Assembly: GCA_037576195.1 (NCBI GenBank)
Contig: CM075103.1
Location: 7,688,001 to 7,752,000, forward strand
DNA: 64,000 nt
Direction of reading: 5' to 3'
Origin: Phytoseiulus persimilis
Taxonomy: Eukaryota; Arthropoda; Arachnida; Mesostigmata; Phytoseiidae
Shown: one piece after another, positions 27,251-40,800 of the stretch
How the letters are laid out: the number at the start of each line of letters is the position of its first letter
Numbering within the stretch: the first letter of the stretch is position 1
The notes under the pieces: generated by a model
The model's database searches: none
Told to the model about the DNA's origin: nothing
What the model saw: only the letters and a program-made list of their open reading frames with translations
Translations under genes and position numbers: made by a program

Positions 27251-30200
27251 TATCCTTGTGCACCTTGGTGCTGTTTCGGGGTAACGAGCGGTTCCGCGCT
27301 CATCTGAGGACATGTTTCGCTTCGACCGTTTTCGCATTCGATCGGTGGCACACGGAACTGTTCCGATCAGACATTCATGAACAAGCAATAACTCTCAGCA
27401 AAGTCAAGATACTACCTCATCCCAAGTTTTGGGATTCCGGTCGTTCCGAATTTCGGGCTTGAATTCAGCGAGAGAGCGGGCGGACCTCCCCCGAGCAAAT
27501 TCTGTGCTCCGCCACCACCAAGGTCGATCGCACCAAGGATGCCTTCCAACGTGCCGACATGTCCCCTCGATCCTCCCAGACCCGAATGTCTGTCCGAAGG
27601 AGAACAGTGGATCCTGCGCAGTGAGCCCACGAACTACGTCCTCCCGAACCAGGTCCGGTTCTCGGCAATAAACATCCGGTTAAACGGAGGCTCCGCTTAT
27701 GATTCGCTTTAAGATGTATTACTCGATGTCTTGTGGAAGCCTCAGAAATGCCGACTCTGCGGGTTTACCGGATCGTTCGCGATTCGTTGCCCGCGGTCCT
27801 GATGGAATAAAAGACAAATGTTCTCGAACCCACTCGCTGTAGCATGTGGGGAACCGAAACGGGTTCTGCGGCGGAGTTCTCCGAATTCGTTCCGCGGCTT
27901 TCCTGAGGTTTGAATTTGTCCGAGTGTTGCTGCGATTGGGAGAATGTGTTCGAAGGATTCGTGGAATTTATTGCGATGTTGTTCAACGGTCGCTATTTAT
28001 TGACAATGCCGAGAGAGTTCGCCGCCCGAGGCGTTGGGCACGACGCCTCCTTCGCTAGGAGAGAGTTTAATAGAGCCGTGCAGCTCCAACTACTTAGCAA
28101 AACATCAGCGTCGACAAGTTTACACGGCATGCGAGCCAGAATAGAAATATCGCTCCGAGGGACTCAGTGCATTCACTAATTTCACAAACTCGGCTCTAGA
28201 TCTTCTGCTGGTTTTTGGCTCAACGGAATCCTTTTTTGCGGCTGCCTCGCTTCTGAGCCCTTCCGTTTGATCCTCAGTAAGGGCGGGACGTCACAGAACC
28301 TTTCGCTCTCCGCGAACTCAGAGTGATCCGGAGCTGCGAGCTCTGCTAGGAAAAGTTGTCCTCCCGTCGCAGCCTGCGACTCGCAAGTCTCAAGTTTTCC
28401 AGCTGCCGGCTGCGTAGTCATGCAGCATGCAGTTGTTTTGCCCGGCAGGAGAGGGCGGACAGCAATCGTTTGCCGATGTGGAATAATCCCATTCGTAAAG
28501 ATTGCGTCTCAAGTTGAGAGTGATTCAATTTACTGGCCGTGGGAGAGGGTCATACTCGACAAAGTTTCTGCACTCAGAGCCAGTCTCCGGATGCCCATGG
28601 CAATTCCGAGCACTCGGAGCTTTCTCAGACGGGGGATCATGCGCAACCCTTTCGGTCAGTGGAAGCGGCGCCTCATGATCTGGACGTATTGGAGATGCCG
28701 GATCTCTACCTCGGACCCGAATGCAGCAGCCGGGTCGAGTTCATGATGCGACGGCACCCACGTGCGCCTCGAGGTTATCGAACCTCGTTCGGGCCGTCGT
28801 CAATGGACAAGAGGAGTTCCTGAGAGCGGAAGCACTTCAACGATGATTGAGGTCCGAAAGAAGAAACCTCACGGCTCGGTCGTCAAGCGAACATCTGAGG
28901 CTCTGTTTTTGTTGGCCGCACCTCCATCTACAAGGAAGCTGAATCGTCGGTAATAGTTCGAGTGTCTGTGCAGTAGAATCGGCGACCGACCGAGGGCCGA
29001 GTCCCCACATCAACGGGATGCCGACAGGACGTCTGCTGTGGTAGTCCTCGAGCGGAGCCGGCTCAAAGCAGAACTCGGATTTTCAGCGAAGCGAAATCGA
29101 GGATTCGGCTGCGTTGGCCTAGGAGGCTGGTTGCGACGCCGGATAAGAGTCAACGGCTTCGAAACGGAGGCTGTCTAAGGACAAGTTCGCCTCTATTGAG
29201 CGTGAGCCTTGACCGAAACCAGATCCCTTCTCACCGGCCATAAAGTTCTCGGGAAAACGTACGCAGCGAAAATTTTGAAGGCATTGACAATCAAATCAGC
29301 GGTGACAGCTTGCATCAGCTGTCGGAGACGCGACTGCACGCCTGTGCAATGTCAGTGGGTCCACGTGCGCAACAGTACGGCTAGTGCGAAGTCACCTCAT
29401 GGCCCAGGCCGCCTCTTTAGACAGGGCTTCCATGATTCGGGGGAATCCTCATGACTGCCGAGACTCGACTTGACGGGAGTCCGGCATGAAACTGCCGAAT
29501 GCTTGGAAAGAAATCTATCTCCGAGAAGCGTCCTTCGGCACCCGATTCTAGCGGAATTGCAACGGATGACTTAGCCGAAAGCAACACCATTCGAATATTT
29601 TTTGAGCTCTGGCCTCGATGAGGTTGTTCCAGGTACCCCGAGGGGAGCAGACATTGCGTTCGAAGTCAATGACGGTTTGATTGATATATTGAGAGTCGGC
29701 TCCCATCCATCGGAGCAGCGTCCTGTCGACAGGAACTGGTCCGTCCAGTTGGGGAGCCACGACACGATCGAGGTTACAATCACAGGAATTCGCTTCCTCC
29801 TTCCGCCGCATGCGATCTGGAGAGCAGAGGCAATTAGAGATATCCGGCGGCTGATATAATAATCATTGTTGGAGAATCGACCACGACTCGAGTCCCATTG
29901 CCAGCCAGAGGAAATGGAATACCTCACGCATTTCCGACCATAGCACCGCGAGAATGACCTGAGCGCTCAGAGTCTGAACCTGCCGCAGAAACCGACTGTG
30001 CCGACTGACGAGTTTCCGGTGCGCCCGATTTCGGGATACTCGACCCAAGTGGTGGACAGAAACGGAACGAGGAAGTGAAATTATTCCTGTTCTTATCCGT
30101 GCAGCCTGCAGACCGCCTGTTGGGAAATGTTTAGAAGTCGGGTGCGCACTGCTGGTGGAGAAAAGAAAGTCGGCTGCAAATTAGCAACAATTTCCCTCCT

Positions 30201-33200
30201 CGGAGATATATAGTCGGCAGTTGGCAGCAGTTTTCCAGCTGCATCAGACAAAGCGGTTCGGCCAACAAGCATCTGTTACCAGCATTGTTTCTGTCTGCCG
30301 AAAGGAGCCTTGTTTGCCAAAGCGGCAAACCGAGGGTACTCCGTCCTCTTCCCTGCGCGTGCGCCGCCGCCTTTGTTGTTTGGATTTGGCTTATTTTGAG
30401 CCAGGGTCACCTCCGGTGCTGGCAGCGGTTTATGTATCGGCTCCCCGCCCGTCCGTCGCCGTGTCTCAGCAACCGCTGATGCTTTTTCTGGCGCGCGTCT
30501 AACAAGCCCGTGAGAGCACGCTGAACGGTGCTTATTCCTCTTCTGTTTCTAAAACTGTGCCCTCTTCAATTTCTCGTCAGGACAACAATTTTCCGTGGTT
30601 CAGTCTCTTCCACGGGCCATCCGGATCCTCTCGGTGGGGACGACGATACATCCTCCCGATTCCCTCTAACTCTCCGCAACCTGCATCAGTTTCGAACGAC
30701 GAGCTCGGAGGTCCTGCGGATAGTCCAGAGCGGTTTCCTTGCGTAACATCTCATCTATCATCTAGGTACGAGTTGGCAGCACCGCCATTGAAACTCAGAG
30801 AGCGTTTTCCCTGGCTGGAAATCCTCTCATCGATTCCCAGTAGCGCCTGAAGTATTGACAAGCACCTATAGAATGGATCATTGCGAAAACTCGCTGTCAA
30901 ATGCACTCAGAGTAAGTGTTTCGCGGAATAAATTTGATCGCTCCTGTAACTCGGAATGCATTGAAGAAAGCTGACCTCCACGCTGGATATGAACCATGGA
31001 AGCAGGTTCGCATCTGAACCTCTCCGAACGTTCGCGGGAAACGGTTGCGGAGAAAGTGGTGGCTTCCAGGGTCGAGGCATTCCCGGTCGGCCGCTTCTCA
31101 TTGACTCCCCGTGGGACTCTCAATAGAGAATTGCCGCGTAGGGTCACTAAGTGCCTCGTACTTCGACATGGAACGAAGATAATACGATGTGTGATTTCAT
31201 CGCGACCTCGCCAACCCGCAAAATGATTCTCGCGATCACGATCCTGACGCCGAAATCAACACCCGGCGCCAATCTGAAATGACTGCCGTATACATTCCAT
31301 GGGAAGATTTCCATAGAAACAGGGAATTTTCCGAGAGAAACAGCGGGGACATCGGAGCCCATGTTGTCGAGCTTCTCATTCCCGGGTTAGTGTATACTAT
31401 CCACCAATAAAGCCGCACAGGCCTTCAAACCTTCACAGATTTTCATATTTTCCGGAGAATATTTTCGACTCCCGCACACGCAGTAGTTGAGCAATATGCC
31501 CCATATATCGATCCGATTCGAAAAATCTCACTCGACAACGATGAGGGTTCCGCGGTTTCCGACGTAATATGTCGTCAAACGCCGATGGAGGAGCGGTCAA
31601 CCGAAAAATGTCTCTAGCCTTCTTTGTCATCTTGTGAGCAAGGTTCGTCTTCTTCCACACTCGACTGAAAATTCCAGCGATGATTCTGCCTTCGAATCAG
31701 GGATCGGCGCAGCAGTATCTGCATTCAAATATTAGCAAAAAAGCGGATTGCAAGCAGACAGTTAGATCCGATCGCTGTCGAACTGAGTGGTTTCCCCAGC
31801 TCATGATCTTGTGGGAACTCGTGGATCTCTGGCGAACATTGACGAACGCCCGATTTATTGGATTCACAGAAACTGAGACGTTGCTTGACCGTTCGCGCCT
31901 CGACATTTACCGCGACCTCCCCGCCGGTCGAGTCGACCCCTCGCTCTCAGTCAGTCGGACCCGATGGAGTACTGGTATGGAATCGGAAGATGTGAAGTTC
32001 TAACATCAAGATTCTTGTATGAGCAGATGGGAGAATCAGTGGCTGATGAAAGCATTCGTCAGCTCTCACGCGGTAGATGTACCATTCATCCAGTTACTTC
32101 CCGACCCACTGAGCGCTACCGGCACAATGTTCCAGAAATTCCGGAGTTTTGGCGAACGCCCCGTTTTGCATGGTACTTTTATTTGCTCTACGGCGATTGG
32201 AGTTGACGCAAAAGTGAGAACGAGCTGAATGGCGGACGGCACTTCGCCGATTTGGACGAGGTCCCGACTCAGACGGACGCCGGATTTGAGCGGGGATCAG
32301 CGGCTTGCGTGGACCGGTGTGGTTCAAGCTTGTTACATTCAACCCCTTCCGAATGTATCAGCCTGGTCGTTCGGGGCCCAGCTTGCAGTTATAACCGGTA
32401 AGTTCCGCGAGTGGTGCCAGCTGCCAGCGCACCGACAAACACATCACGGGTCGCGGCCTAGCCTGCAAGGTAACAGTGATGATTGGGAGTGTACGTTTCC
32501 TGTGGAATTCTAGGATCGTCCCGCGAATTTCGGATATTCCCACTTGGGTGAGCTTTTGGACTCTGGAACGATTCGGCCGACAGCACCGCAGCCACTGTTT
32601 GCGTTTCAGTAACAATGAGAGTCATTTCGAAATAATTTGGGAATTTTCGAATTTCCAACGAAATCGCTGAACTTTGAACAGTGCTTCTCGGATCTGCCTC
32701 ATCGATGGTCCGAAAGGTCTGGAATTCCCGCCTGAACTGGAAGGTCGAAGATATTCCTCTTGTGATCTCCTCAATCCCACTCTCAGTGGGAAAGATCTTT
32801 TTGGAAGAGCGATACCTGTCACGTCAAGACTTCACCAGAAACTCTAGGGGCCAGACCGCCGTCCAAAATATCACGTCAAGCAGCTCCAGGATACCATCAA
32901 AGGTCCGAATATTGGAGAACATTCGATCACAATGGCCGCGAAGATCGATTCGAACGAAAATGGATGGTTCACACTGGGCCTATTCGAGATTTGCTTTACT
33001 CGCGGCGCCGTGCCTTAGCCCAGAAAACTCGATGGGAAGGAAGTTCTCATCGGCGATTATCATTCGTCGCCCCACGTTGTCGACGCTTGTGACGATAGGG
33101 GGAAGCATTCCGGCTCCTGCCGAGGAAATAATCTTCCACCTGCGAACCTCCGAACTTCGTTCGGATCAGGTCGGTTGGACAAGCCCGGTGGGAAGAGCTA

Positions 33201-36200
33201 AGGAAGTGCTATCTCAAGCGTCGGGGACCGATGCCGTAGACGGAATTTCCGAGATAGCTCAAAGAGGTAATGGAGAGGATCTCGCAGAGAAATGCAATCT
33301 CGAGCGTCATCACCACGGGAATCAGTCCGCTTTGAGAGGTCTGTTCCACGCATCCCTCACAGGGCTACCCCAGCCGCGGCGGAGACCAATATCCTTGTGG
33401 GTCATTTGGAGTGTTCCAGATCTGAATCATCCAAGTAACTCAAGAAGGTCTCCAAGAACAAGGAGTCAGCGGTTCTCCTGCTTCAGAGTCTAATACGAAG
33501 GAAGCACCCCAATTTGGGGGCGTCTGGTTTCAAAAAAGCGATCATTTGTTGCGCCGACATTGAGCCGAGACCGAGAGGAGGGAGAGAGGATTTATCGGCA
33601 GAGTTATTCATATTGCTGTAGATGGTTTCGAGCTGGATTCCCCAAGATTCAAGCTAGGTTCCGAACGAGGTCATTTTTTGTGACCACAAATCCGATATGT
33701 CTTCAATTTCCAGGGAAGGAATACAATGCTGAAGTTTTACACTGTACTTCAGCGGGTGGGCCTAAAATTTTCCACAACTTCGAAACGCGGAATGTAGGCT
33801 TCTCGTTTTGTGGTGAATTCCAGGGTTGATGTGGCGGGTTTCAACTTAAAATAGTAAGATGGCACCCTTTTGCGAAAGCGGAATGAGTAATAATCAGGGT
33901 GAGCTCATTCAACTCGAGAATAAATCTCCTCTTGTTCCGCAGATGACTCTGGTCTCATGTTCCGAGTATCGGAGATGGTCAGCTCTCGGGCCTCTCGATA
34001 GGGGCTGGACTAGCTGGCCTCCCTCCCCCCCCCCAGGAATTCCAGCGAGCTCATTCCTCCTTTTGGATATAACCTCGCAAAGGGCGACCTATGGTGTGAC
34101 CTGTGGTACACTGCAAATCCCTCCAGGGGTGCAATCATCATCGGCCTTGAAATCATTAACTCGTCGGCTCGGTCCGACTCGTTGTTTTTCCACCGAAGAC
34201 AGGCAGAATAGGAAACCAAGGCTTTAATTGGGAGCTCACCTTGTGTCAGACTTGTGAATTGCCCCGGCTCTCGAGATCAAGCAGGAGGATAGTTCTGATC
34301 ATTACCGTTGTACGGAGACAGTCGGTCGAACTCGACTTCTTGCTGCAGATGGCTATCATTGATCAAACTCAACGCTTCCTGAGCGTTTCCTAGCAGCAGA
34401 TGAGTTCGGCAGACGTGGATGTTTGGCAATAAGCTCAGCAGGCCACATTCGTCGTCCAGGATGAATGCTGTTATCGATCCCTCAGCGAGTGAAGATCTCT
34501 GCAGCTCGTGTGCCTCAAGACCGGCACTGAGGCCGGTAGGTGACATTGCTGAATGCATGTGATTTCGATCAATGAATGAGATTGACAGTCGGTCCGCCTC
34601 CGCTCGTAGATTCTGTCCGGAATACCCGTTTGGTGGTGGGGTTCTCAGATTCGGCCTGCGAGATCCCTCTCAGTTCGTGCGTCCGGCACATGCCCGAACA
34701 GGGTGGGAATCACGGAGATCATTCTCTTTGCAGGATGAGCCTATATGAGGAGATATGGAGGAAATATGAAGATGTTTAGGGAAATGTGGTGGCTATGGGC
34801 TATGGGCTATGCATTCCCATGTCCGTGATGACAGCGACACCGAGGAGTGTCGGTGCCGGAGGAAAAAAACCCCAAGTCTGATAAGGACCACCTCCATCTG
34901 CTCCCCTCCCTCCATGCTGTTCTGATCCGTGCGATGCGCTGGGCTTTATCTGATCAATGCGAGTGAAAAGTTTTCTCAACAACCTCCTGTGGTGCTCGAT
35001 TTTGATGGATTCAGCGAGGAATGATCGGTTGAAGATGATATAGATCGAATAGATTTTCTGAGGTCGTAACCGTTTCGAGTGATCCTGGAAATGCGGATCC
35101 GGGTCAGGATTGGCAACGTGGCGCGGGAGATCGAGGACGATGCAGGTGGATGTATTGCAGAAAAAGCTCAGACAGGTCCGAAACTAACTTGAGCCTCATG
35201 TTTCAAGCAAGAGCGGGATCGCGCGAACGAGGAAGCTCGCTTCAGCACCACATGTGAGGGCTTTAAGGTTGCGGGTTTCTCGGTCGGATCTGATGCTGTG
35301 GCAGATGCCTCGTGGCCTCTGAGCAATCCGGGATATATCGAGGGGGGATGCTCGCAGTAGGATGCTCTATACATGATCTTACGAAACTGCTGGTTGGTGC
35401 TCTGGGAACTTTTTCTTCATCGAAACTCCATGGTTAAAGGAGTCTTCTTGATAGCGATCGCTCTTCCTCTTCGATCCTATTCAGAGCGCATCTCACCCTC
35501 CTCTTCGCGATCCTTCCGAGGTTCCGCGAAAAACAGAATCCCGCAAACTCGAGCTTTCTGTCGTCAAGGTCACCCCAAAAGCCCCGCAACGCAGTTCCTT
35601 TTCAATAAGGGTGAACAAATGACGAACGACTCCACCAACTGCGAAACGCTTGTTTACACCATGGAATCCCAAACGCCAATGCAGAGCAACTCCCAACGTT
35701 AGCTCGGCAAGCGTCGAGTTCGTTTCACGGAAAAACAGGAACTCGGGTCGTGTACTTCATAAAATTGTTTCCTGCATTCCAACGTGTCTGAAAGCACACG
35801 ATCCCCTACGTTCGGAGCAGTCCACGCGGGCAACGCAGTTTTTTTGTTAACCGGAATGCAGAGCGACTGTAGGTGTGTCATTCGGCCCCGCTCACTCACG
35901 TTCGCACACGGAAAAACCTCATATTGTTCTGGAAATGGAAGCGAAGCCAACAGAAGCAACCTGTGGCCGCGCTAATGATCCTCGATCCTGGGACGGATAT
36001 AAAACGAACATCGCGGTTGAAAGCTTCCACCTTCCAACTCAGCCCACAACACTTCTTTTGGTCTACCGAGCGGTGTTTTCGGCTACAGCAGAGGTTCGTT
36101 GAAACGAGCGTTCCCCCCATGTAACAAACGATTCCTCCACTTCCAGCTTCTCGAGCCGTCTTGAAGAGTAGGTGAGGAAATTTCCACCACTAACTTTTCT

Positions 36201-37698
36201 CATTTCCTACGCCCGCGTCCAAGCGTTATTTCCCACGCCGAAATCGCAACGGCTTCCAAGGGAGAGGCGATCGAAGAGTGATCGCCGAGTATGGGCCGAG
36301 ACACTCCAAGAAGCGGCACATGAGAATAAATCTTGACTCGCCCGCTATGCATGTAATGAAGCCGGATCGATTCAACTAGGAACGAACAAAGATCCAGAAT
36401 GCGAGTCTGAGCGGGCATTCCCCCGGTCCGCTGGAACTCGAGACTGTTCAACCCACGCAGTCGCAGCCCGGACCCCGAACAGCGGCTCCAGGGTCGCAAT
36501 CTCACCTCCCGGATGACTCATATCCCGGAATAGCGAGAGGAGGGGTTTCAGATTCGAGCTCCGCAATCGCCCTCCCTGTTTATTTCCCAGGGCCAAGAAT
36601 GGATCAGGGACGAACAGAAGGCAATACAACCGAACTCTGACTAGAATCAATAGTTCGCAGGATGACGGTCCAGTGAATTGGATTGACTCGGAGCGGGAGG
36701 AAGCGCAGGCGGAAGCTGAGTGAAATTCCCAAAATGGCCGTAAACGAGGCTGATCCACCTACCACGGAGAGGTGAACCTGGAGCCTGATCCCTCGGATCT
36801 CTTCGCAGTTCTGACACAGCTGGAAAAGCTTCCGCAATTAAACATTCCAATACAGGACGCACTGGAATCCGGGATCGCCACATTCTGCCGCTCTCCCCAC
36901 TATTGAGCGACCCAGTGTTCCGAGAGAATCTCGGTGTGAACTTCCAACGCGGAACAGAACCCCAGGCACATCGACGACACGCTGAGGCGAGCGGCGGATA
37001 GCTTCCCGCGGACGCTTGCTGCTCACTTCTCTCCCTTCTTACTTCGTTTGATTTGAACACGCGCGATGCTGGCCGATAGCGTGCTTGGATAAATGACGGC
37101 GGCGCTTGATGATAGAAATAATGACCTGCTCGTTGCTTTTTATGCAAGACATTAACGAAATTCTCACTCCTGCCCTGTCTACGGCTAACAGCTGTGGATT
37201 AAGCTCCCGCCCGGATACCCACTGGCGATCGAACAGCGCCTTGAATAGTCTCGAATTCGTTTCGAAGCGAAGCCAGCCGGACTCCGGGTACCCTGCCCGT
37301 CTGACCCAGTTTGCTTTGAGAAGATTCCGAAACATGTTCCTTTCATAGGTTCTTTGAAGTTTCTGTGGGTTCCTCGGGACACGTCCTCTGCGTCGAGAGC
37401 CGGACGTTGGTGCGGTGTGTTCTTCCACAGATTACCGAACACTGTCCGCCAAGATTACGTTGATGATTGGTTTCCGGCCGATAGACGTCTCGAGTTTCGT
37501 GACGGTTCTGTTTGATCCTGGAACTGATGCGTGGTCTTCTCCAGCCCGGTTGTCACAACGAGAAGTATCTTCGAGTATTCCTGAGAAGCGAGTTCTGAGC
37601 TTCGAAAAACTTTCTGCGGAATGTCCGTCTCGGGCTGGCACCGAATCTTCTTCACTCAGCGCGGCCTTGACGTCGAATGGCCAGAAAAGGAGCATGGA
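27251..37698. other. gene-poor stretch
   Basis: No supported gene in about 10 kb. The longest open frame is plus 32681-33493 (270 codons), with no known domain. Plus 29602-29859 reads as a plausible 85-residue segment but has no start context, partner exon or recognisable family. Minus 37428-37039 (129 codons) is similarly protein-like but unplaced. A run of 10 C lies at 34025-34034. These could be remnants of rapidly evolving genes; I cannot confirm any. Confidence 0.45.
34025..34034. repeat. poly-C run, 10 bp
   Basis: Ten consecutive C within a C/T-rich patch, the shortest of the five C/G runs seen in the window. Confidence 0.9.
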
Positions 37699-37868
37699 AG
37701 TTCAGGCATTATTCCTCAATCACCATCAATCAATACATGGATGGTTTTAGGGTGGATAAATGGATAGATTGATGAATTATGGCTCATTGCCATGAGAACT
37801 GATGAGCTCAGCTATCAGAGACTCATTCATACATCTCGCTGCATGCATAGATGGGACGTTAAAAATGA
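37699..37868. repeat. 170-bp dispersed repeat, copy B
   Basis: Partner of 25711-25880 in the same orientation. Shared blocks include AGTTCAGGCATT, TGATGAATTATG, CATTGCCATGAGAACTGATG, GAGCTCAG and CAGAGACTCATTCAT. The copies differ by substitutions and small indels throughout, so they are not a recent duplication. No terminal duplication could be recognised. Confidence 0.75.
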
Positions 37869-40800
37869 TGAATGCCCGAACTCCCAAGCTCTGGTCATGA
37901 GGACCGCGCAACTCATAGGGGGCTCCCAAATCTCTGGGGAGGTATGGCTTACAAATACTGTTCAAGATGGCAACATGGAGCGAAAACTTGACACCCACTG
38001 GAATAAATCGGCCAGAACGTCCTGACACGTTGGGCGCCAGTTGAGCTCATGTCGCTTATGGCCTGAACGAGGTCGGACTTATTTCGATGTATGTGTATAC
38101 TGCCCTTTGTGAGTACCGACGTAGAGAAGGAGACTGGTCCGTCCTATCCTTCATTCAAATCCGAAAAGGTGAACGGAACAGAAGCTTCTCGACACTGGAA
38201 GACGAGCACCTTCCGTCAACAATCGTTCATAAATCCTGGAAAGCCCTTGAGAACAATGAGTTTTTTGCCCTCGCCGGCATCATAAGAGCCTTCCCAACTG
38301 TTGTCATCTCCTGGCTGTAGCGTTCATTTTTCATTTTTGGAAATACTCAGGCTGGGCGGGAGATAACACTTTGTGGGAGCGACATCTCAAGCGATGGACC
38401 GGGCTCCCGATGTACGTTGATTTGTGTCAATAAAAGATTTTTTGTGGCTTTCGGTTGAGTACGCTGTTATCTTGCCATTAGGTTCATGGCTTGAACGTGA
38501 CCTCCCTCCCGTGGGCTGGCCGCCGCTCCGACGGTGCCCCGTTCTCCTCCGCTCTGTCTGGCCGTCCGCTGCTCTGTCTGATTGTCAGTCCAACTGCCTA
38601 CGGCGACCAGGATGGCTGGATGCCCCGCTAACGGTGCTCCTCCCGCTTGAAGGCACTTCGTCAACTGAGTGTTCGCGGCTGCTCGTAATGTCATCAGTGT
38701 ATAGCGTCTATCGGATTCGTCTCTCGTAATGAATACGAAAAAAAGAGCCACTGAATTATTCGCCCCGATGGCCTTGCCTGCAGGACCGGTGGTGTGGAGT
38801 TCGCAAGTATGCGGGAACCACAGCGTTCTACGGATTTCTACCGAGCGAAATCCCGAGTTGACCTCTGACAGGAAAACTAAGCTCCAAGAGACCAGCTGCA
38901 ACTCGCTCTGCACCACACGCGCAGATTTGATGGTGAAATTTCAGCCCGGTGGATTGTGTCGTACATCCCCATTCCTTTCGGGCGTGTGCCGGTGGCACGA
39001 GCGGTGAGGCCACTGATGCAAGAGGCCGACTCCCGAGAACTCGCGCACCGCTGATTCGAGAAACTTCATCTCGGGTCCTCGGTGGCAGTCCATAATTATT
39101 GTCGTGCCTCGCTCCACTGGAACGTCCGAACAACTTTCACCACCTCTGATGGTGTAGCGGAAATTTTATCAAGCACCTAAGTGATTCGTTAAATGCTGCC
39201 ATGGCTGATACGCTTAGTGTAAGATGACCTGGAGAGGACCTTCATTTGCTTATCGGATACTTCCACAGGCGCTGTTGCTTGCATTCCAGAGTCCTTGAGC
39301 CTCGAGCTTTCCTCTCGAAGCGGCGTGGTCTTCTATGGTAAACCAAGGAGATAACCCTACCGGGTCGAACCGTTTCACTTTGGCTGAACAGCCATACACA
39401 CACGCCGGGCTGTCCGAGGGCGTCAGCATAGCCACCCCCACAGCGTCGATAGGAATAACTGGCCAGACAGCCCAAACGACCGAGGAGTGAGGAAGAGTTG
39501 GGAGAAAGAAGCTATCGAGTTGAAATTTATCAGAGGTTCGGGCTCAGCGAGTCGAGTCCCGAGAGGGAGATGAAGGCAAGTTTCTATGACCGGTTGCATG
39601 AACGCAACGGCGGAGGAGGCCTGAAGGGAGGGCTCACGAGGATGTGCGGCGGCAGAGACTGAGGCAACGGAGGGACCGAGGGAGAGGAACAGGCTTCACT
39701 GACTCTCTGCCCTCGCTCGACCCCAGATGGAGACACTCCCGACTCTGGGTAGCAGATAAGCCGCCAAATTTATTGCAAAAACCCCTTCCTAGTCTCAAGC
39801 CTCCTTCGGGCGGCCGGTCGGCGAACCGAGCCAGATACTTAACTACTCCAACGGTTTCTTGGATTGCACTCCTCGAGCTGGGAAGGAGCTTCGTGTTGCT
39901 ATCGAGCGATCCCGCGCAAACCATCCGAGCGATGCCGAGCTCATTGAGCACCGCATGTCGGGTTTCCCGCAGTGCCAGTTGGAAAACCCCGGAGACGGAG
40001 CGCAAAACGCCTAGAGTTTTGTTTCGACGGCTGTATCAGGGGGGTGTTTTGAGTCGGGCTCGAGATTGAGGTCAGCTTTGGCTCGTGGGCGAAAGCAAGC
40101 TCCACAACACCCGCGCAGCGACGAGCTCGGGAGCGTGCGCAGAGTTGGGCAGAAGAGATTGCGAGCCGCCGTCACCGGTGAGGCAACGCTTGCATGCAAG
40201 AGGAAACTCAAACGTAAACTTGAAGGTGGGAGTTGGAGGCAAGCTTCCCCGCGCAGACAGAGGGAGAGATGAAGTTCGGGAGACATATGCAGCCGATGAT
40301 TGGCCGCCCGCGGATGGACGGATCTCGGTTGGCGGGTGGATTGCCCGCTTCCTGCTCTCCGTTTCGCTCGTCCGGGCACTCGGCTTCTCCGCCGGGTTTT
40401 TATATCTTCGGCTCCGAAGGTACCGACCCTGATCAGACGCTGTCCGACCTAATATTTAAGCCGGAGCAGCGCAGACGGATGGAACGAGAAAAAGAACTTC
40501 AAGCATAAGAAACGCATTGGACGAAGAAGGTCGGCTTTATCTTTGCGCTATGACTCGCGGCACAAAACTTCCTCCGGACACACTAAGAGCTCACTTTCGA
40601 TTCGGAATAAAAAATTTATTCGGAACAAAGTTGTCTGGAATATGCCGAAGATCTCCCTATCTCGAATCCATCTTTACCTATGTTGTGCGGAGCGAATACG
40701 CTTCGAAGTTTGCGATGGAACCCGAGGAGCCGATAAGGGCACATCCCTCTGGACTTCAATGCGGAGTTCTGCGTTTGACTGTCCTGTTTGTTCTCGTTCT

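Noticed and set aside
32681-33493. 270-codon open frame on the plus strand
   Set aside because: No domain, signal or splice partners. The opposite strand has membrane-like fragments in several frames, but none forms a continuous receptor.
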